Assembly: GCA_001972305.1 (NCBI GenBank)
Contig: BDDD01003381.1
Coordinates: 106,096-170,095 of the forward strand
Length of the DNA stretch: 64,000 nt
Direction of reading: 5' to 3'
Origin: Cephalotus follicularis
Taxonomy: Eukaryota; Streptophyta; Magnoliopsida; Oxalidales; Cephalotaceae
Numbering within the stretch: the first letter of the stretch is position 1; each line of letters begins with the position of its first letter. Positions 53,898-63,717 of the stretch are shown here, one piece after another. Under the pieces are notes generated by a model that worked only from the letters and a program-made list of their open reading frames with translations, was not told the DNA's origin and made no database searches. The position numbers were made by a program, and so were the translations under genes.

Positions 53898-54718
53898 GCT
53901 CTGAATGACACTCACCTTGTGGCGGAGAACTTCTCGGTCAATCTCGAGAGGTATGACAAGGTGAGGAAAGAGGCGACAAACCTTGAGGAGACTGCCCGCT
54001 CGGCTAAGGCTCAACTTGAGGAAGTCCTCAAGGTCCAGGAGTCTCTTGCTGAGGAGAAGAACAAGGCCCTCGAAGAAAGGGACCGAATGCAGAAGGACCT
54101 CTCCAACATCGACGATTTGTACTGCAGGGAAGAAGAGAGATTCGAACCCTACCACAAAAGAGAGAGGAGCGGTTGGCCAAGGCAGTGGACGAAGCTCTGA
54201 CGAAATTCAAGTCCTCAGATGAATTCCACTATTTGATGGAATCCTCTGTGGAGGACTACAAAGCTTCGGAAGCTTTTGGTGATGAAATTTTTAAAGAATC
54301 CGCCGAGTACTTCCGTCGGGGTTTCTATACTTGCCGGAACTGGGTCTCGTCTCTTCACCCCGAGGTTCCTTTGAGCGACATGGTCTACTGCTCAACTGCT
54401 AAGGCCTTCGACTTCTATCCCGAGGGCTATGAGGCAGAAGAAGAAAGAGTTGGGCTGGCCTGAGAGGAAGAAAATCATCAAGAGGTCTAGGCGGAGGGAG
54501 AGAGGGTTGGGCTTGCCTAGGAAGAAGAGGCTGATCAAGAAGCTGAGGAACAAGGAGATGGGTCACCGGGGGTGACTATTCTTCCCTTGGATCCTGCTGT
54601 GGGTTCTTCTTCATCGGCTCCTCCTCAAATAGTCGACGCTCCTCTGCCTCCAACCTCGGAACCTTTAAATGCTCCTCTTCCCGAGGATGACCAGGAAGCT
54701 CCACCTCCAGGGCCTTAG

Positions 54719-55865
54719 AATTTATAGTCTTGTTTCTTTTTTCTCTTCTTGTAATTTGATTTTTGTAACTTGCACTTTCTTTCAATTAATGAAAAATGGG
54801 ATCGTTTGGCATCATTCAAACTCTGTCTTTGCTTTATGCTATGTTTTTTTGCAATGTATGCTTGAGCCAATTCTGAGCGTTTTTATTTCCCGTGGAAAAT
54901 TTCTAAGCACTAAAAATCAACTAAAGCTTTATCCAATTGCTATAATTCCTCGTAGGAATTTTGACTTGGTCTAGTTTATAGACTCTAAAACATGGCTTCA
55001 TGATTTTCAGACCAAGTCCTCTAAACTTTTTAGCCCTCGTAGGACACTTTGTATAAAAAGTGTTTAGGCAACCAGACTCAGTCTTTGCGAGTTCCTGTGT
55101 GTTTGCAGACTAAGTTTAAGATCTGCTCGGACAAGTTCTTACGGGATTGCCGAGCAGGATCTTGTCTAATCTGTTATATTATAGACTAGGTCATCTGAGC
55201 TTGCAGTCCACTTAGGGACAGTCGTTTCAGAGTGCTTAGTCCAATAAACTTGATCGTTGCGAGTTCTAATGGATTTGCCTCTCAAGACATGAAATTGGCC
55301 AGGTCAGACATGTTCTTATGAATTTTACCAACCAGTGTTTGCTCCCTCGGGAGTCTTAATGCTTCCTTAGAAGTCTTTGGCATCTGTATTTTTTGGTGCT
55401 CCTCGGGAGGAGTCTTTAGTGCTCATTGAAAGGAGTCTTTAGTGCTCCTCGAAAGGAGTTTTTGTTGATAAATTTAAGCATTGATCCTCGGAGGGAGTCT
55501 TTAGTGATCCTCGCAGGGAGTCTTTAGTGCTCCTCGGAAGGAGTCTTTAGTGGACTTGGGAACTTGGTCTGTTCGAGACTTCAACCTTAATTTGTTTACT
55601 CCCTTAGGAGTTTTGAGTCTTCGTGAGACTTAGAGAGCTCGGGTCTTGTATCAAGGTCTACTCTTATTGATCCCTTGGGAGCATGATCGGACATGCTTGT
55701 ATAAAAGCTTCTCGTTTGAGGGAGTTGATCAATGGTTATTCAGAGGTTTAAAGACATGAACATTGGGCCTCTGGTCCCTTGCAAACTTGGAAATATGATC
55801 TTGAACACATTTTTGGATCAAAATTGAATTTTATTGATATCTTTCAATGTACAACTTACAAAAAA
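54719..55865. other. Spacer between aORF-2 and pol
   Basis: About 1.15 kb without a convincing gene. It starts with a T-rich 3' flank of aORF-2 (TTTGTAACTTGC and CAATTAATGAAAAATGG, possible polyadenylation signals) and contains a minisatellite at about 55330-55560. The two transcription units, aORF-2 on plus and pol on minus, converge here. Confidence 0.55.
55330..55560 (+). repeat. 23-bp-type minisatellite
   Basis: Units of GGAGTCTTTAGTGCTCCTCG with small changes recur about every 23-24 bp, at least six times, partly interrupted by a divergent unit. Non-coding. Confidence 0.8.
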
Positions 55866-56850
55866 TTACTGGTAGTATTTCCTCAAGTGCTCGGCATTCC
55901 AAACCCTAGGAATCTCCCTACCCCCCCAGAGTTTCGAGTTTGAATGTTCTTGGGCGAAGCACTCTCTTCTCTTTGTACGGTCCTTCCCAATTAAGGGCTA
56001 GCTCCCCTCTGGTATCGGTCGGATCCGCAATAGCTGAGTTGCGTAGGACTAGGTCTCCTTCCCTTAGTGGTCGGGGGTTTACTCTTTTATTGTAGTAACG
56101 ACTCACCCTATGTTTGTAAGTTGCAACTTTAATGGCAGCCTTGTCTTTGAGCTCTTCCACTAAGTCGAGGAGGTTTCTCAACCCTTCTTCATTATTTTCT
56201 TCATTGAAATGCACAACTCTTGGTGACTGTACACCAATCTCCACCGGTATCATAGCTTCAGCTCCAAAACAAAGGTTGTATAGGGACTCATCAGTTATGG
56301 TCTGAGGAGTGGTTCTATAAGCCCATAGTACACTTGGTAACTCCTCTGTCCATTTTCCCTTGCTGTCCTCAAGGCACTTCTTCAAGCCCGAGATGATTTC
56401 TCTGTTGATCACCTCGGCTTGACCATTACTCTCGGGGTAGGCTAATGAAGCCAGCCTATGCTCTATTCTCCATTCTTTACAAAAGTCACGGAAATCCTGG
56501 CAATCAAACTGCTTCCTGTTATCCGAGATTATTACTCTCGGGACTCCAAATCTGCAGATGATTGATTTCCATACAAAACTCTCCGTGTTCTCTCTGTGAT
56601 CGTGACCAGAGGTTCTGCTTCTACCTACTTGGTGAAGTAGTCCGCTGCCACAATCAAGTACTTCCTCTGCCGCGTTGCTACTGGAAATGGTCCGACGAAA
56701 TCCATCCCCCATTGTGCAAAGGGCCAAGGGGCCATGATAGATGTCAAAGGTCTGAGGGTCTCCTGCTTATAATGGCATTCCTCTGACACCTATCACATTT
56801 TCTCACAAAGTCTATGGCATCCTGGTGCATGGTCGGCCAGAAATAGCCGT
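55866..56850 (-). pseudogene. Integrase of Tat element A
   Basis: Minus strand. The zinc finger continues from the RNase H frame (HERVCGNHTGGRTLSHKLL, stop, YFWPTMHQDAIDFVRKCDRC). The core begins out of frame as PWPFAQWGMDFVGPFPVATR with ADYFTKQVEAEPLVTI (first D, near 56720-56590), then from about 56580 continues in one open frame: WKSIICRFGVPRVIISDNRKQFD (second D), YPESNGQAEVINREI (third residue, near 56430), LPSVLWAYRTT, FGAEAMIPVEIG, REGDLVLRNSAIAD and WEGPYKEKRV. A run of eight C at about 55920 (poly-G in sense) shifts the frame just before EIPRVWNAEHLRKYYQ and the stop at 55866. Catalytic residues remain. One stop and two frameshifts make it non-functional. Confidence 0.88.
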
Positions 56851-57616
56851 ATCACAATAGTTTGTGGGACAAGGTTCTGCCCCCCGTGTGATTGCCACAA
56901 ACTCTTTCATGGACTTCCCTTATAGCATAATCGGCCTCTAGGGGAGTCATGCACCTCAGCCAAGGAAAAGAAAAAGACCTTTTATAGAGGATCCCATCCC
57001 GGAGTTGATATCTGTTTGCTCTGTATACAAGTTTCCTCGCCTCCGAGGGGTCCTTGGGCAAAATTCCATTCCTTAGCCAGTTGATAAAGGGAGTCATCCA
57101 GTTTGGATCCTGTGGTACATCTATATCCATCACGTCTACTTCCGAGATGGTGGGCCTATCCAGGTAGTCCATCAGCACGGTTTGATTTCTCTGTAATTCC
57201 TCCGCTGTTGCTAATTTGGATAGCTGGTCTGCTCTGGCATTTTCTGCTCTAGGCACCTTCAAGACTTTAAGCATTTGGAAGGACGACTTCAATCTCTGTA
57301 TATGTGCTAAGTACTTAGCCATGGAATCTTCTCTGGCTTTATACTCCCCACTCACCAAACCAACTACTAACTGAAAATCACTGGAGGCTTTTATTTTTTG
57401 AACTTCCAAGTGCTTCTCAATTGTCAGCCCGTCGATCAGAGCTTCCCACTCAGCCTCATTGTTTGTGGCCTTGAATTCGAATCTTAGAGCATACTTTATG
57501 GTCCACCCATATGGACTTGTTAACACCAATCCTGCTCCACTGCCGGAGACGCAGGATGAGCCATCCACGGACAACTTCCATAACCCATTCTCTTCTTTAG
57601 AGGTGTCTTCTTCCAT
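56851..57616 (-). pseudogene. RNase H (Tat type) of element A and integrase zinc-finger start
   Basis: An open 254-codon frame. LWKLSVDGSSCVSGSGAGLVLTSP has the catalytic D, then FKATNNEAEWEALIDGL (E), ASSDFQLVVGLVSGEY (D), then VPRAENARADQLSKLAT (D). This is the DGSS...NNEAE type that Tat elements carry as a second RNase H. The linker DVPQDPNWMTPFINWLRNGILP leads to LYKRSFSFPWLRCMTPLEADYAIREVHERVCGNHTGG, the start of the integrase zinc finger. It is one of the best preserved coding segments in the window. The frame directly abuts the RT frame (stop at 57617). Confidence 0.9.
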
Positions 57617-58457
57617 TCACTCCGTATGTGTATGATCTCCTATAAAATCGGCCAAGACCTGTGATTTTATTGCTGGTATGGCTTCAAACTTTATGTCATA
57701 CTCGCCTAATTCGACCGAACACTTTATCAGCCTTCCCGAGAGGTCTGACTTTGCTAGTACTTGTCTTAGTGGTTGGTCGGACAGGACCTTGATAGTATGA
57801 TCTTGGAAGTACGGCCTTAGCTTCCTCACCGATATGATCAAAGCATAAGCAAATTTCTCAACCTTAGGATACCTCCCCTCAACATCATTTAGGGCCTTGC
57901 TGACATAGTACACTGGATTCTGAATTTTCTCCTCTTCTCGAACAAGCACTGCACTCACTGCACCTCTTATTGCCGCAAGGTACAAATACAAGTCTTCCCT
58001 ATCCTTGGGTTTTGATATCATAGGAGGGGAAGCCAGGTGTTCCTTCAACTTGTCGAAGGCTGCTTGACATTCATCCGACCAAGAGAATCCTTTAGGATCT
58101 CTCAATACTTTGAAGAAATGGAGGCACTTCTCTACCGACTTTGAAAAAAATCTGCTCAGGGCTGCTGTTCTACCATTTAGCTTATGTATATCCCTGATGG
58201 TCTGAGGAGGCCTCATGCTCTGTACCGCTGAAATTTTCTCCGGGTTGGCCTCTATCCCTCTGCTTGAGACCATAAACCCGAGAAACTTGCCAGAGATAAC
58301 CCCAAAAGTACACTTAGAAGGATTGAGTTTCATTTTATACCTCCTTAACACTTCAAAAGCTTTTTCCAAGTCTTTAACGTGGGGGCTCCTTGCTGGCATC
58401 TTGACGAGCATGTAGTCAATGTAAACCTCCATGTTTCTCCCGATCTGAGGTTCAAAG
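57617..58457 (-). pseudogene. Reverse transcriptase C-terminal part of Tat element A, 5'-truncated
   Basis: Starts abruptly at FEPQIGRNMEVYIDYMLVK, so fingers and most of the palm are missing. The catalytic YIDD motif reads YIDY: the second aspartate is replaced, which would abolish polymerase activity even if the rest were present. Connection and first RNase H domains follow: YKMKLNPSKCTFGVISGKFLGF, IRDIHKLNGRTAALSRF, WSDECQAAFDKLKEHL, LYLYLAAIRGAVSAVLVREE, VYYVSKALNDVEGRYPKVEKF, and YDIKFEAIPAIKSQVLADFI. The truncation coincides exactly with the start of a copia LTR (58458). Confidence 0.9.
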
Positions 58458-59504
58458 TGTTGGAATCCGGGAGGGTCCCGGTCGATTTTGGGTCTAAGAT
58501 GCAAGTGTGTATAATTTTAATTTTTCAAAAACACCGAGACTCGAAGTCAAGGTCACACTTACATCTTACTACCATAATCCATGCGCCTAGGATCTTCGTT
58601 TAATATTCAATCAAACAAATGAAAAGTCAAGCATACGTCCACTTAACCGAATCCAATTTGGTAAACATTAAATATAAAAGATTAGGAACCATAACAATTT
58701 TGGCGGCTCCATCACTTTGCCGCTACACGCTTGCCGAAGCAACTGCCGGTTACCGGTTGCACCGCTGATTTTCGGCCAGTCCACGAAAATTTCAAGCAAG
58801 ACACCAACGGACTCCATAAAATCTACTCTACCCGATGAAGACACGGCGAACGGTGAGGAAGACTCACTGAGTTCGGACTCAGTGAGTCTCGGTCAATGCA
58901 TCTTTGACCGATGATGACATATAAGGATGCCAACACCCTAATAAACGCAGTGGAGGCCAAGACTCACCATGACTAGGCGAGGAACGCCAAGCCACGGTCA
59001 CAGTGAGTCGACTCAGCAGAGTCGACTTAGAAAACTAATCCGGCCACAAAACGAATGGAAAATGCCAGGAAAAACCTAATCTAGGGTCAAGGTGGGTAGA
59101 GCCAAAGCTTGGCTCCACCTACAGTGACTGTCGGCGACGGAAGAGACGCCGGCAGTGGGAAGATGAAAAAATGCGTCTCGGCAAAACAGAGAGAGAAGAA
59201 GGAGAAAACAGGGAGAGAAGGAGAAGAGGCTTACCGTGGATGGAAGGCCGCCTCTTTCCCCGGCCACCGACACCAGCGGCGTTGTCTTCTCCGGCCGGAA
59301 GCGCCATCCAGGTGCTGCACACGCACTCGTGCGTTTCTCGCCCGTTAGCGCGCACCATGCGCATTTTTGGCGTACACGGGATGCCAAAACAAAAGGCAAA
59401 TGTCCAAAAATTGTCTTAGTCAACATTTTATATTTTTCTCCTTTATAAAAAAAAAGTCTCTCTATGTTTAAATTATGTGCACCCCGCACAACATATGTTA
59501 AACA
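58458..59504 (-). mobile_element. Ty1/copia LTR, truncated element
   Basis: On the minus strand it starts TGTTTAACATATGTTG at 59504 and ends CGGGATTCCAACA at 58458 (1.05 kb). A copia-type polypurine tract (CAGTGGGAGTA) directly precedes it on the minus strand, so it is the 3' LTR of a copia element whose body is missing; only about 100 bp of other sequence lies before Tat element B. It cuts the RT of element A. It holds a perfect 28-bp hairpin. Open frames in 59076-59513 are LTR sequence without recognisable motifs. Confidence 0.75.
58861..58888. other. Perfect 12-bp inverted repeat, TCGG loop
   Basis: GACTCACTGAGT, TCGG, ACTCAGTGAGTC: a fully paired 12-bp stem with a 4-base loop inside the copia LTR. 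Two AGTCGACT palindromes follow near 59007 and 59022. Confidence 0.88.
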
Positions 59505-59603
59505 TACTCCCACTGTGGTTACTCTTAATATATCAATTTGAGAATACGGTGATAAATTTAAATAAATAAATAAACCACTAATGCCAAATTAATATATACT
59601 TGT

Positions 59604-60158
59604 TGTTGATGAAGAAAACCTTCCTTCAACAGTACCTTACGCGGAGGGCTTTGATTTGTTAGTGGAAACGCTTGAATCAATGCCTGAGAAAGGTGATTTG
59701 GTTGAGAATCCTGGCACAAATAAAGCAAACAGATTGATGGCCCAGGAGGTGGTTCTCCCGGGGACACTCCGACGCTCAAGTTAGATATTGTACAGAGAGA
59801 ATAAGGTTATTTATAATGCTCAAATGGCTGACCTGTATAAAGTAATTGGTTTTGGTATTTATAGGCCTTGGATGTAACTGTAGAGCGTGGAATTCGGAGT
59901 TGACGGTTTCCCCTAAGGAAAATGCTCGAGGAGCCCGGACATTTCCCCTGATCTCTGCCAGATTTGGTGGTACTTTCCTTTTAAGACATGGTGCCATGTA
60001 CGTCTCTGGTCATGGGCTGGCAACGCCCTGGGATCGTGGTGCATTAACGCCTTTCAAAATACAACGCCCAGCCATGTGCCTAGCCCTGGAAAAAACATCT
60101 GTCGTCCTCTCATGAGGGCACGTGGCACTATGCTTTAAATATAATTTTTCCCACATCA
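59604..60158 (-). repeat. 3' LTR of right-hand Tat element B
   Basis: Minus-strand start TGATGTGGGAAAAATT at 60158, end ATCAACA at 59604 (or ACAACA at 59601). Shares with element A the CTTGAGCGTCGGAGTG word and the ACGCGGAGGGCTTTGATTTG/ACGTGTAGGATTTTGATTTG block near its end. A purine run precedes it (60159-60180). Confidence 0.78.
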
Positions 60159-60579
60159 TATGCCCCCCTGGTCCTTCTTCTCTGGCCTTGGCAGAGGGGG
60201 AGGAGCAGAGCTGAGAGTTATTACCCGGGCAGAGCTCCCTTGTAGGGCTAAATGTAAACTGGCCTGGGAAGAGGTAAAAATCAGACGTGCATGACCTTGA
60301 GCAGGGCTTAGCCCTTAGCTGATAAGACAACCCATTCCTTAAGTGGGCCCAATCCTTATAGCCTAAAAAAACTTGTTGATAAGACATGACATGACAGATG
60401 TCATTTGGCGCCACACCCGTTCAATTCACTCTCATTATTGCGCCGCGATTTATGAATTTTGAATGTTTGACGCTTCGGTGACCGCGCTCAAACTCTTCAT
60501 TTACCGCTCCTGATTTGACAGGAGGATCTCCACCATTAAGATCGATTAGGATCTATGGTCTGAATTCGTTCCCAGGGTC

Positions 60580-60588
60580 TTTAAATAG
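60580..60588 (+). promoter_or_regulatory. TATA-like box for the antisense aORF of element B
   Basis: TTTAAATAG lies 230 bp before the conserved ATG, on the plus strand, followed by a C/T-rich leader with CTCTTTACGCTTTC, a word shared with element A (52067-52080). Confidence 0.5.
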
Positions 60589-61791
60589 CTCTCTTCCACT
60601 TTGGGGATCCTCTTTACGCTTTCATAATCCCTAAAACAAAAGATTTCTTAAATCCCTTGTTCTTCCACTCTTCAAACTCAAAAACTTTGCTTTCTTCTTT
60701 ACTCAGATCTCCAGGTGAACATATTTTCTCAATTTTTGTTTACCTTTTTCTCGATAAAAAATTTCCCATGTCCGCTTCATCTTCGTCTTCCTCTCTCTTT
60801 GAAAACACCATGGCTAGGACCAAACAGACTAGGAGGCTGGTCAGACGCCCAGAGGTGGTAGCCCAATTGTCCACGGGGGTCACCATTGCTGAGCGCCCCC
60901 TTGACATGGAGGTAGAGGTGGGGGCTTCCGCTGCCGGGAATCCCAACGCGGCGGCTAGAGAGGCTGGGGTCGAAGTTGTTGAGCCCCTTTTCAAACAGAC
61001 CAAGATATGCCCCCAGAAGCTGGCCGAGCTGGTCAGGGAGTACTATATCCCTGGCGGTCTCGATTTTGAGATCCCTGCTAATCCCACGGTCGTAATGGAG
61101 AGCAGGCCGGGCTACTTCGTGGTGTTCTAAGATGCCCCAGAGCATGGACTGAGGTTCCCTCTGCCTCCCTTCGCTGCCACCATCCTCGACCACTACCAGG
61201 TTCACCCCTCGATGCTCCAGGCCCAGTCCTGGTGGTTCATCATAGGCTTCCTCATCAGGTGCTTAGAGGCGGGGGTGACAGCCACTGTATGGCTGTTTAA
61301 GGAATTCCAAACCATAACCTCCTCCCCAAAGAAGCGGGGCTTCTACTTCAAGTCTCGCGTGGGTCGTCACAAACTGCTGGCGGAGAATACCAGGACGGTC
61401 AAAAATTGGAGGAAGAAGTACTTTATGATCAAAAACCTTCCTGGCTTCACGCCAAGCCTGTGGAGAGATACCTTGGACACCGTGGCCCTTAGCCTAAGGG
61501 TGCCCTTGAGCAGGGAGGAGAAGGTTGGCTTGGACAAGCTTCTGATGCTTGCCCCTGAGGAGGTGCTGGTTGTGGTCTCCGAGATAAGCTTACAACTCCA
61601 TGGGCTCCGCATGTCTCATGACTGTAGGGCTAGCCTGGACTTGGCTGAGGAGGTCCCCATGGGGATTAGGATTGAAGGGGTCTTAGATTCCAGAGACAGA
61701 CCTGGATCCTCGACTGTGGGAGTTAAGAGAGGAAGGAGCACGGGTTCCCGAGATGGACCTGAGTCCACGGTAACAAGCCAAGGAGAGAGCC

Positions 61792-61885
61792 GTATTATGC
61801 TTTCCTTTGGATTATTATTATTTTTTGTTTTCTTTCATCTATGCTTTGAATGTTCTTCTTACCACCCTTCTACGCTTTTGTGCAG
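61792..61885 (+). other. aORF-3 intron 1 (phase 1)
   Basis: GTATTA donor, TTTTGTGCAG acceptor, 94 bp, T-rich with a TTATTATTATTTTTTG stretch. The codon is split C/TG. Confidence 0.78.
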
Positions 61886-62634
61886 TGATGACAAATCAAG
61901 AATCAGCTCTAGATGCTGTCAGGTTTGCCCCGGAGCAGGTCAGGGCTCCGGACCCTGAGGAGCAGAGGCGAGAGGTTGATGCGAAGAAAAAGTCCCTCAT
62001 GAGGAGGAAATCCACTGTCGGGGCACGAAAGGGGGGTGCCGAGGTGACCGCTGAAAGGGCCAGGGCACAGGAGCATGCCAAAAAGGGGGCCGAGGAGGCC
62101 AGGGCTAAGGAACGTGCCCAAAAGAGGGCCAAGGAGGCCAGGGCCAGGGCTGAGGTGGCCGAGGAGGCCGGGACCAGAGTTGAGGCGGCCAAAGAGGCCA
62201 GGACCAGAGCTGCGGCCGGTGATTCCGGGGCTAGGACCGTGGATCCTCAAGTCGAGGTTTCCATGGTGACAGAGACCAACATGGCCGTTGGGGCCAAGTC
62301 TGAGGAAAGGAGGGCTGAGATTGCCCTAGGCAAGCGACTTGCCGCCAACGTACTTGATCACCCGTCAGGGAGACAGAGGACGGAGGATAGGGATGTTCCC
62401 CAGGATGTACCTACCGAGGAGGGCTCCCAGGTTCCTGCCCTCACTTACCCCTCCAAGGAGATGGAGCACATCAGCAAGATCCTCAACAAACTGGGCAGGT
62501 CAGGGGTGAACCTGAAGACACCGGGGGTCACTGTTGCCCTAGGAAAGGCTGGTCTCTTCCCCCACGAGGTGGAATTGAGGGTGGATTGGGATGCTTGCCA
62601 CCTCTGGAGTCACCTCTACCAGAGTTGCTTCAGG

Positions 62635-62724
62635 GTAAGTTAGCTTTTTCTAACCTTTTAGTGTCACAAGATCCCCTTTTCAACTCATGGGTACTTTCTT
62701 TTAACTGTGCACTCCTCTTTTTAG
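62635..62724 (+). other. aORF-3 intron 2 (phase 0)
   Basis: GTAAGT donor, CTCTTTTTAG acceptor, 90 bp. Translation runs SCFR into LMNDVQLAME, matching HFR/ALNDTHLVAE in aORF-2. Confidence 0.8.
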
Positions 62725-63717
62725 CTCATGAATGATGTCCAGCTTGCAATGGAGAGGACTGACCAGGAGAGGGTCCTGCTGAAACAAATTGGGGCCAAGA
62801 ATGCCGAGTTTAAGAGGAAGGAGGATGTGCTAAAGGCCTAACTTGAAGATATGATCAGGGTCCAGGAGGGCCTCACTGCCGAGAAGGATAAAGCCCTTCA
62901 AGATCTGGAGAGAGAGAAGAGGATAAGGCTGGCTGCCATCGAGAAGATTGCACTTCTTGAAGAAAAGGGGAAGTCCTATGGCAGCAGGATTGTAGAGTAC
63001 AAGGAGCTCGAGGGGGTCCGGACCAGAGCTGCCATGGAGAGGGCCGTTCTTGACTCCAAGGCTTCCTTAGAGTTTCAGGAGGCTTGGGACAGGGCTGTGA
63101 AGAACTACCAGACTTCTCTGGGGTTTCAAGAGGCTCAGGCTAGGGCTGTGGAGAGCTACAAGACTTCCATGTAGTTTCAAGATGCCATGGCCAGGGCTGT
63201 GGAGAACTTCAAGGCCTCGGAGGATTTCAACAAAGAGGTCTTCAAGAAGTCTTCAGTCCTTTTTCGCTAGGGGTTTTACTCCTGTCGAAACATGGTTGAG
63301 TTTCATCCGGAACTTCCACTTAAGTCCATCATTTGCGGGCCTCAGGTGAATGAATATAACTTCATCCCTGACGGGGTCAACGATGCCGAGGAGAGGACCT
63401 TCCAAGCCTTGGACGAGGACCAGGATCAAGCTTGGGATCCTGAGTGGATGCCTGAGGGGTGCGACGTGGTCATGTTCCTTGCTGCTACTGGGGAGCCTGG
63501 TGCTGAGCCATCGGATGTGGAACCCCTCTCAACAATTCTTGCCAAGGATCCTGCTCCGGATCCCTAAACAGTGGAACATTCGCCTGGGCTCGTGGCCGTG
63601 AACACTCCTCCTAGGGGCTTAGACAAAGATCCCCCACCTTTGCTAACTGACCCGACTCTGAAAGATCCTCATCCTCCTCCAATCGTGCATGAAAAACCTT
63701 CCGGGGACGAGAACTAG

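Larger units (their letters stand above)
52270..54718 (+). pseudogene. Antisense aORF of Tat element A (aORF-2), three exons
   Basis: The start ATGGCCAGAACCAAACAAAC is shared with aORF-3, so it is preferred over upstream codons. Exon 1 (52270-53221) is fully open, about 317 codons: MARTKQTSKP, VTIAERPLNAEVEM, FHKYVLPRALVWDLPSHP, ESRPGLFPVFSDALEHGMRF, WALIIRFLVKCLESKVYATV, RGYYFKSRPG, WWREKYFLIRNLPDF. This is the plant putative gypsy-type transposon domain (Transposase_28). Intron 1 (about 53222-53299) ends TTTTGCAG; its donor appears to have lost one G. Exon 2 (53300-53825) holds three 36-bp repeats (KQKGNVTADGA), a stop and a frameshift. Intron 2 is 53826-53897. Exon 3 (from 53898) encodes a coiled coil, then ASEAF, FYTCRNWVSSLHPEVPLSDM and an acidic tail ending near 54718, with frame breaks. 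Function unknown; it is antisense to the pol genes. Confidence 0.75.
60810..63717 (+). pseudogene. Antisense aORF of Tat element B (aORF-3), three exons
   Basis: The conserved start ATGGCTAGGACCAAACAGAC is chosen; an in-frame ATG at 60768 would add 14 residues. Exon 1 (60810-61791): MARTKQTRRLVRRPEVVAQL, VTIAERPLDMEVEV, LVREYYIPGGLDFEIPANP, ESRPGYFVVF, then a nonsense codon at 61128 where aORF-2 has TCA, then PEHGLRFPLPPFAATILDHY, WFIIGFLIRCLEAGVTATV, RGFYFKSRVG and NWRKKYFMIKNLPGF. The domain is the plant putative gypsy-type ORF (Transposase_28). Intron 1 is 61792-61885. Exon 2 (61886-62634) is open, with an Ala/Arg/Glu repeat region (EEARAKERAQKRAKEARARA). Intron 2 is 62635-62724. Exon 3 encodes a coiled coil with stops at about 62838 and 63172 and repeated SLEFQEAWDRAVKNYQ-like units, ending at TAG 63715. 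It is better preserved than aORF-2 in exon 2. Confidence 0.76.

Noticed and set aside
59076-59513. 145-codon minus-strand frame and several GC-rich plus frames
   Set aside because: All lie within the truncated copia LTR; no known domain. High GC makes long open frames likely by chance.
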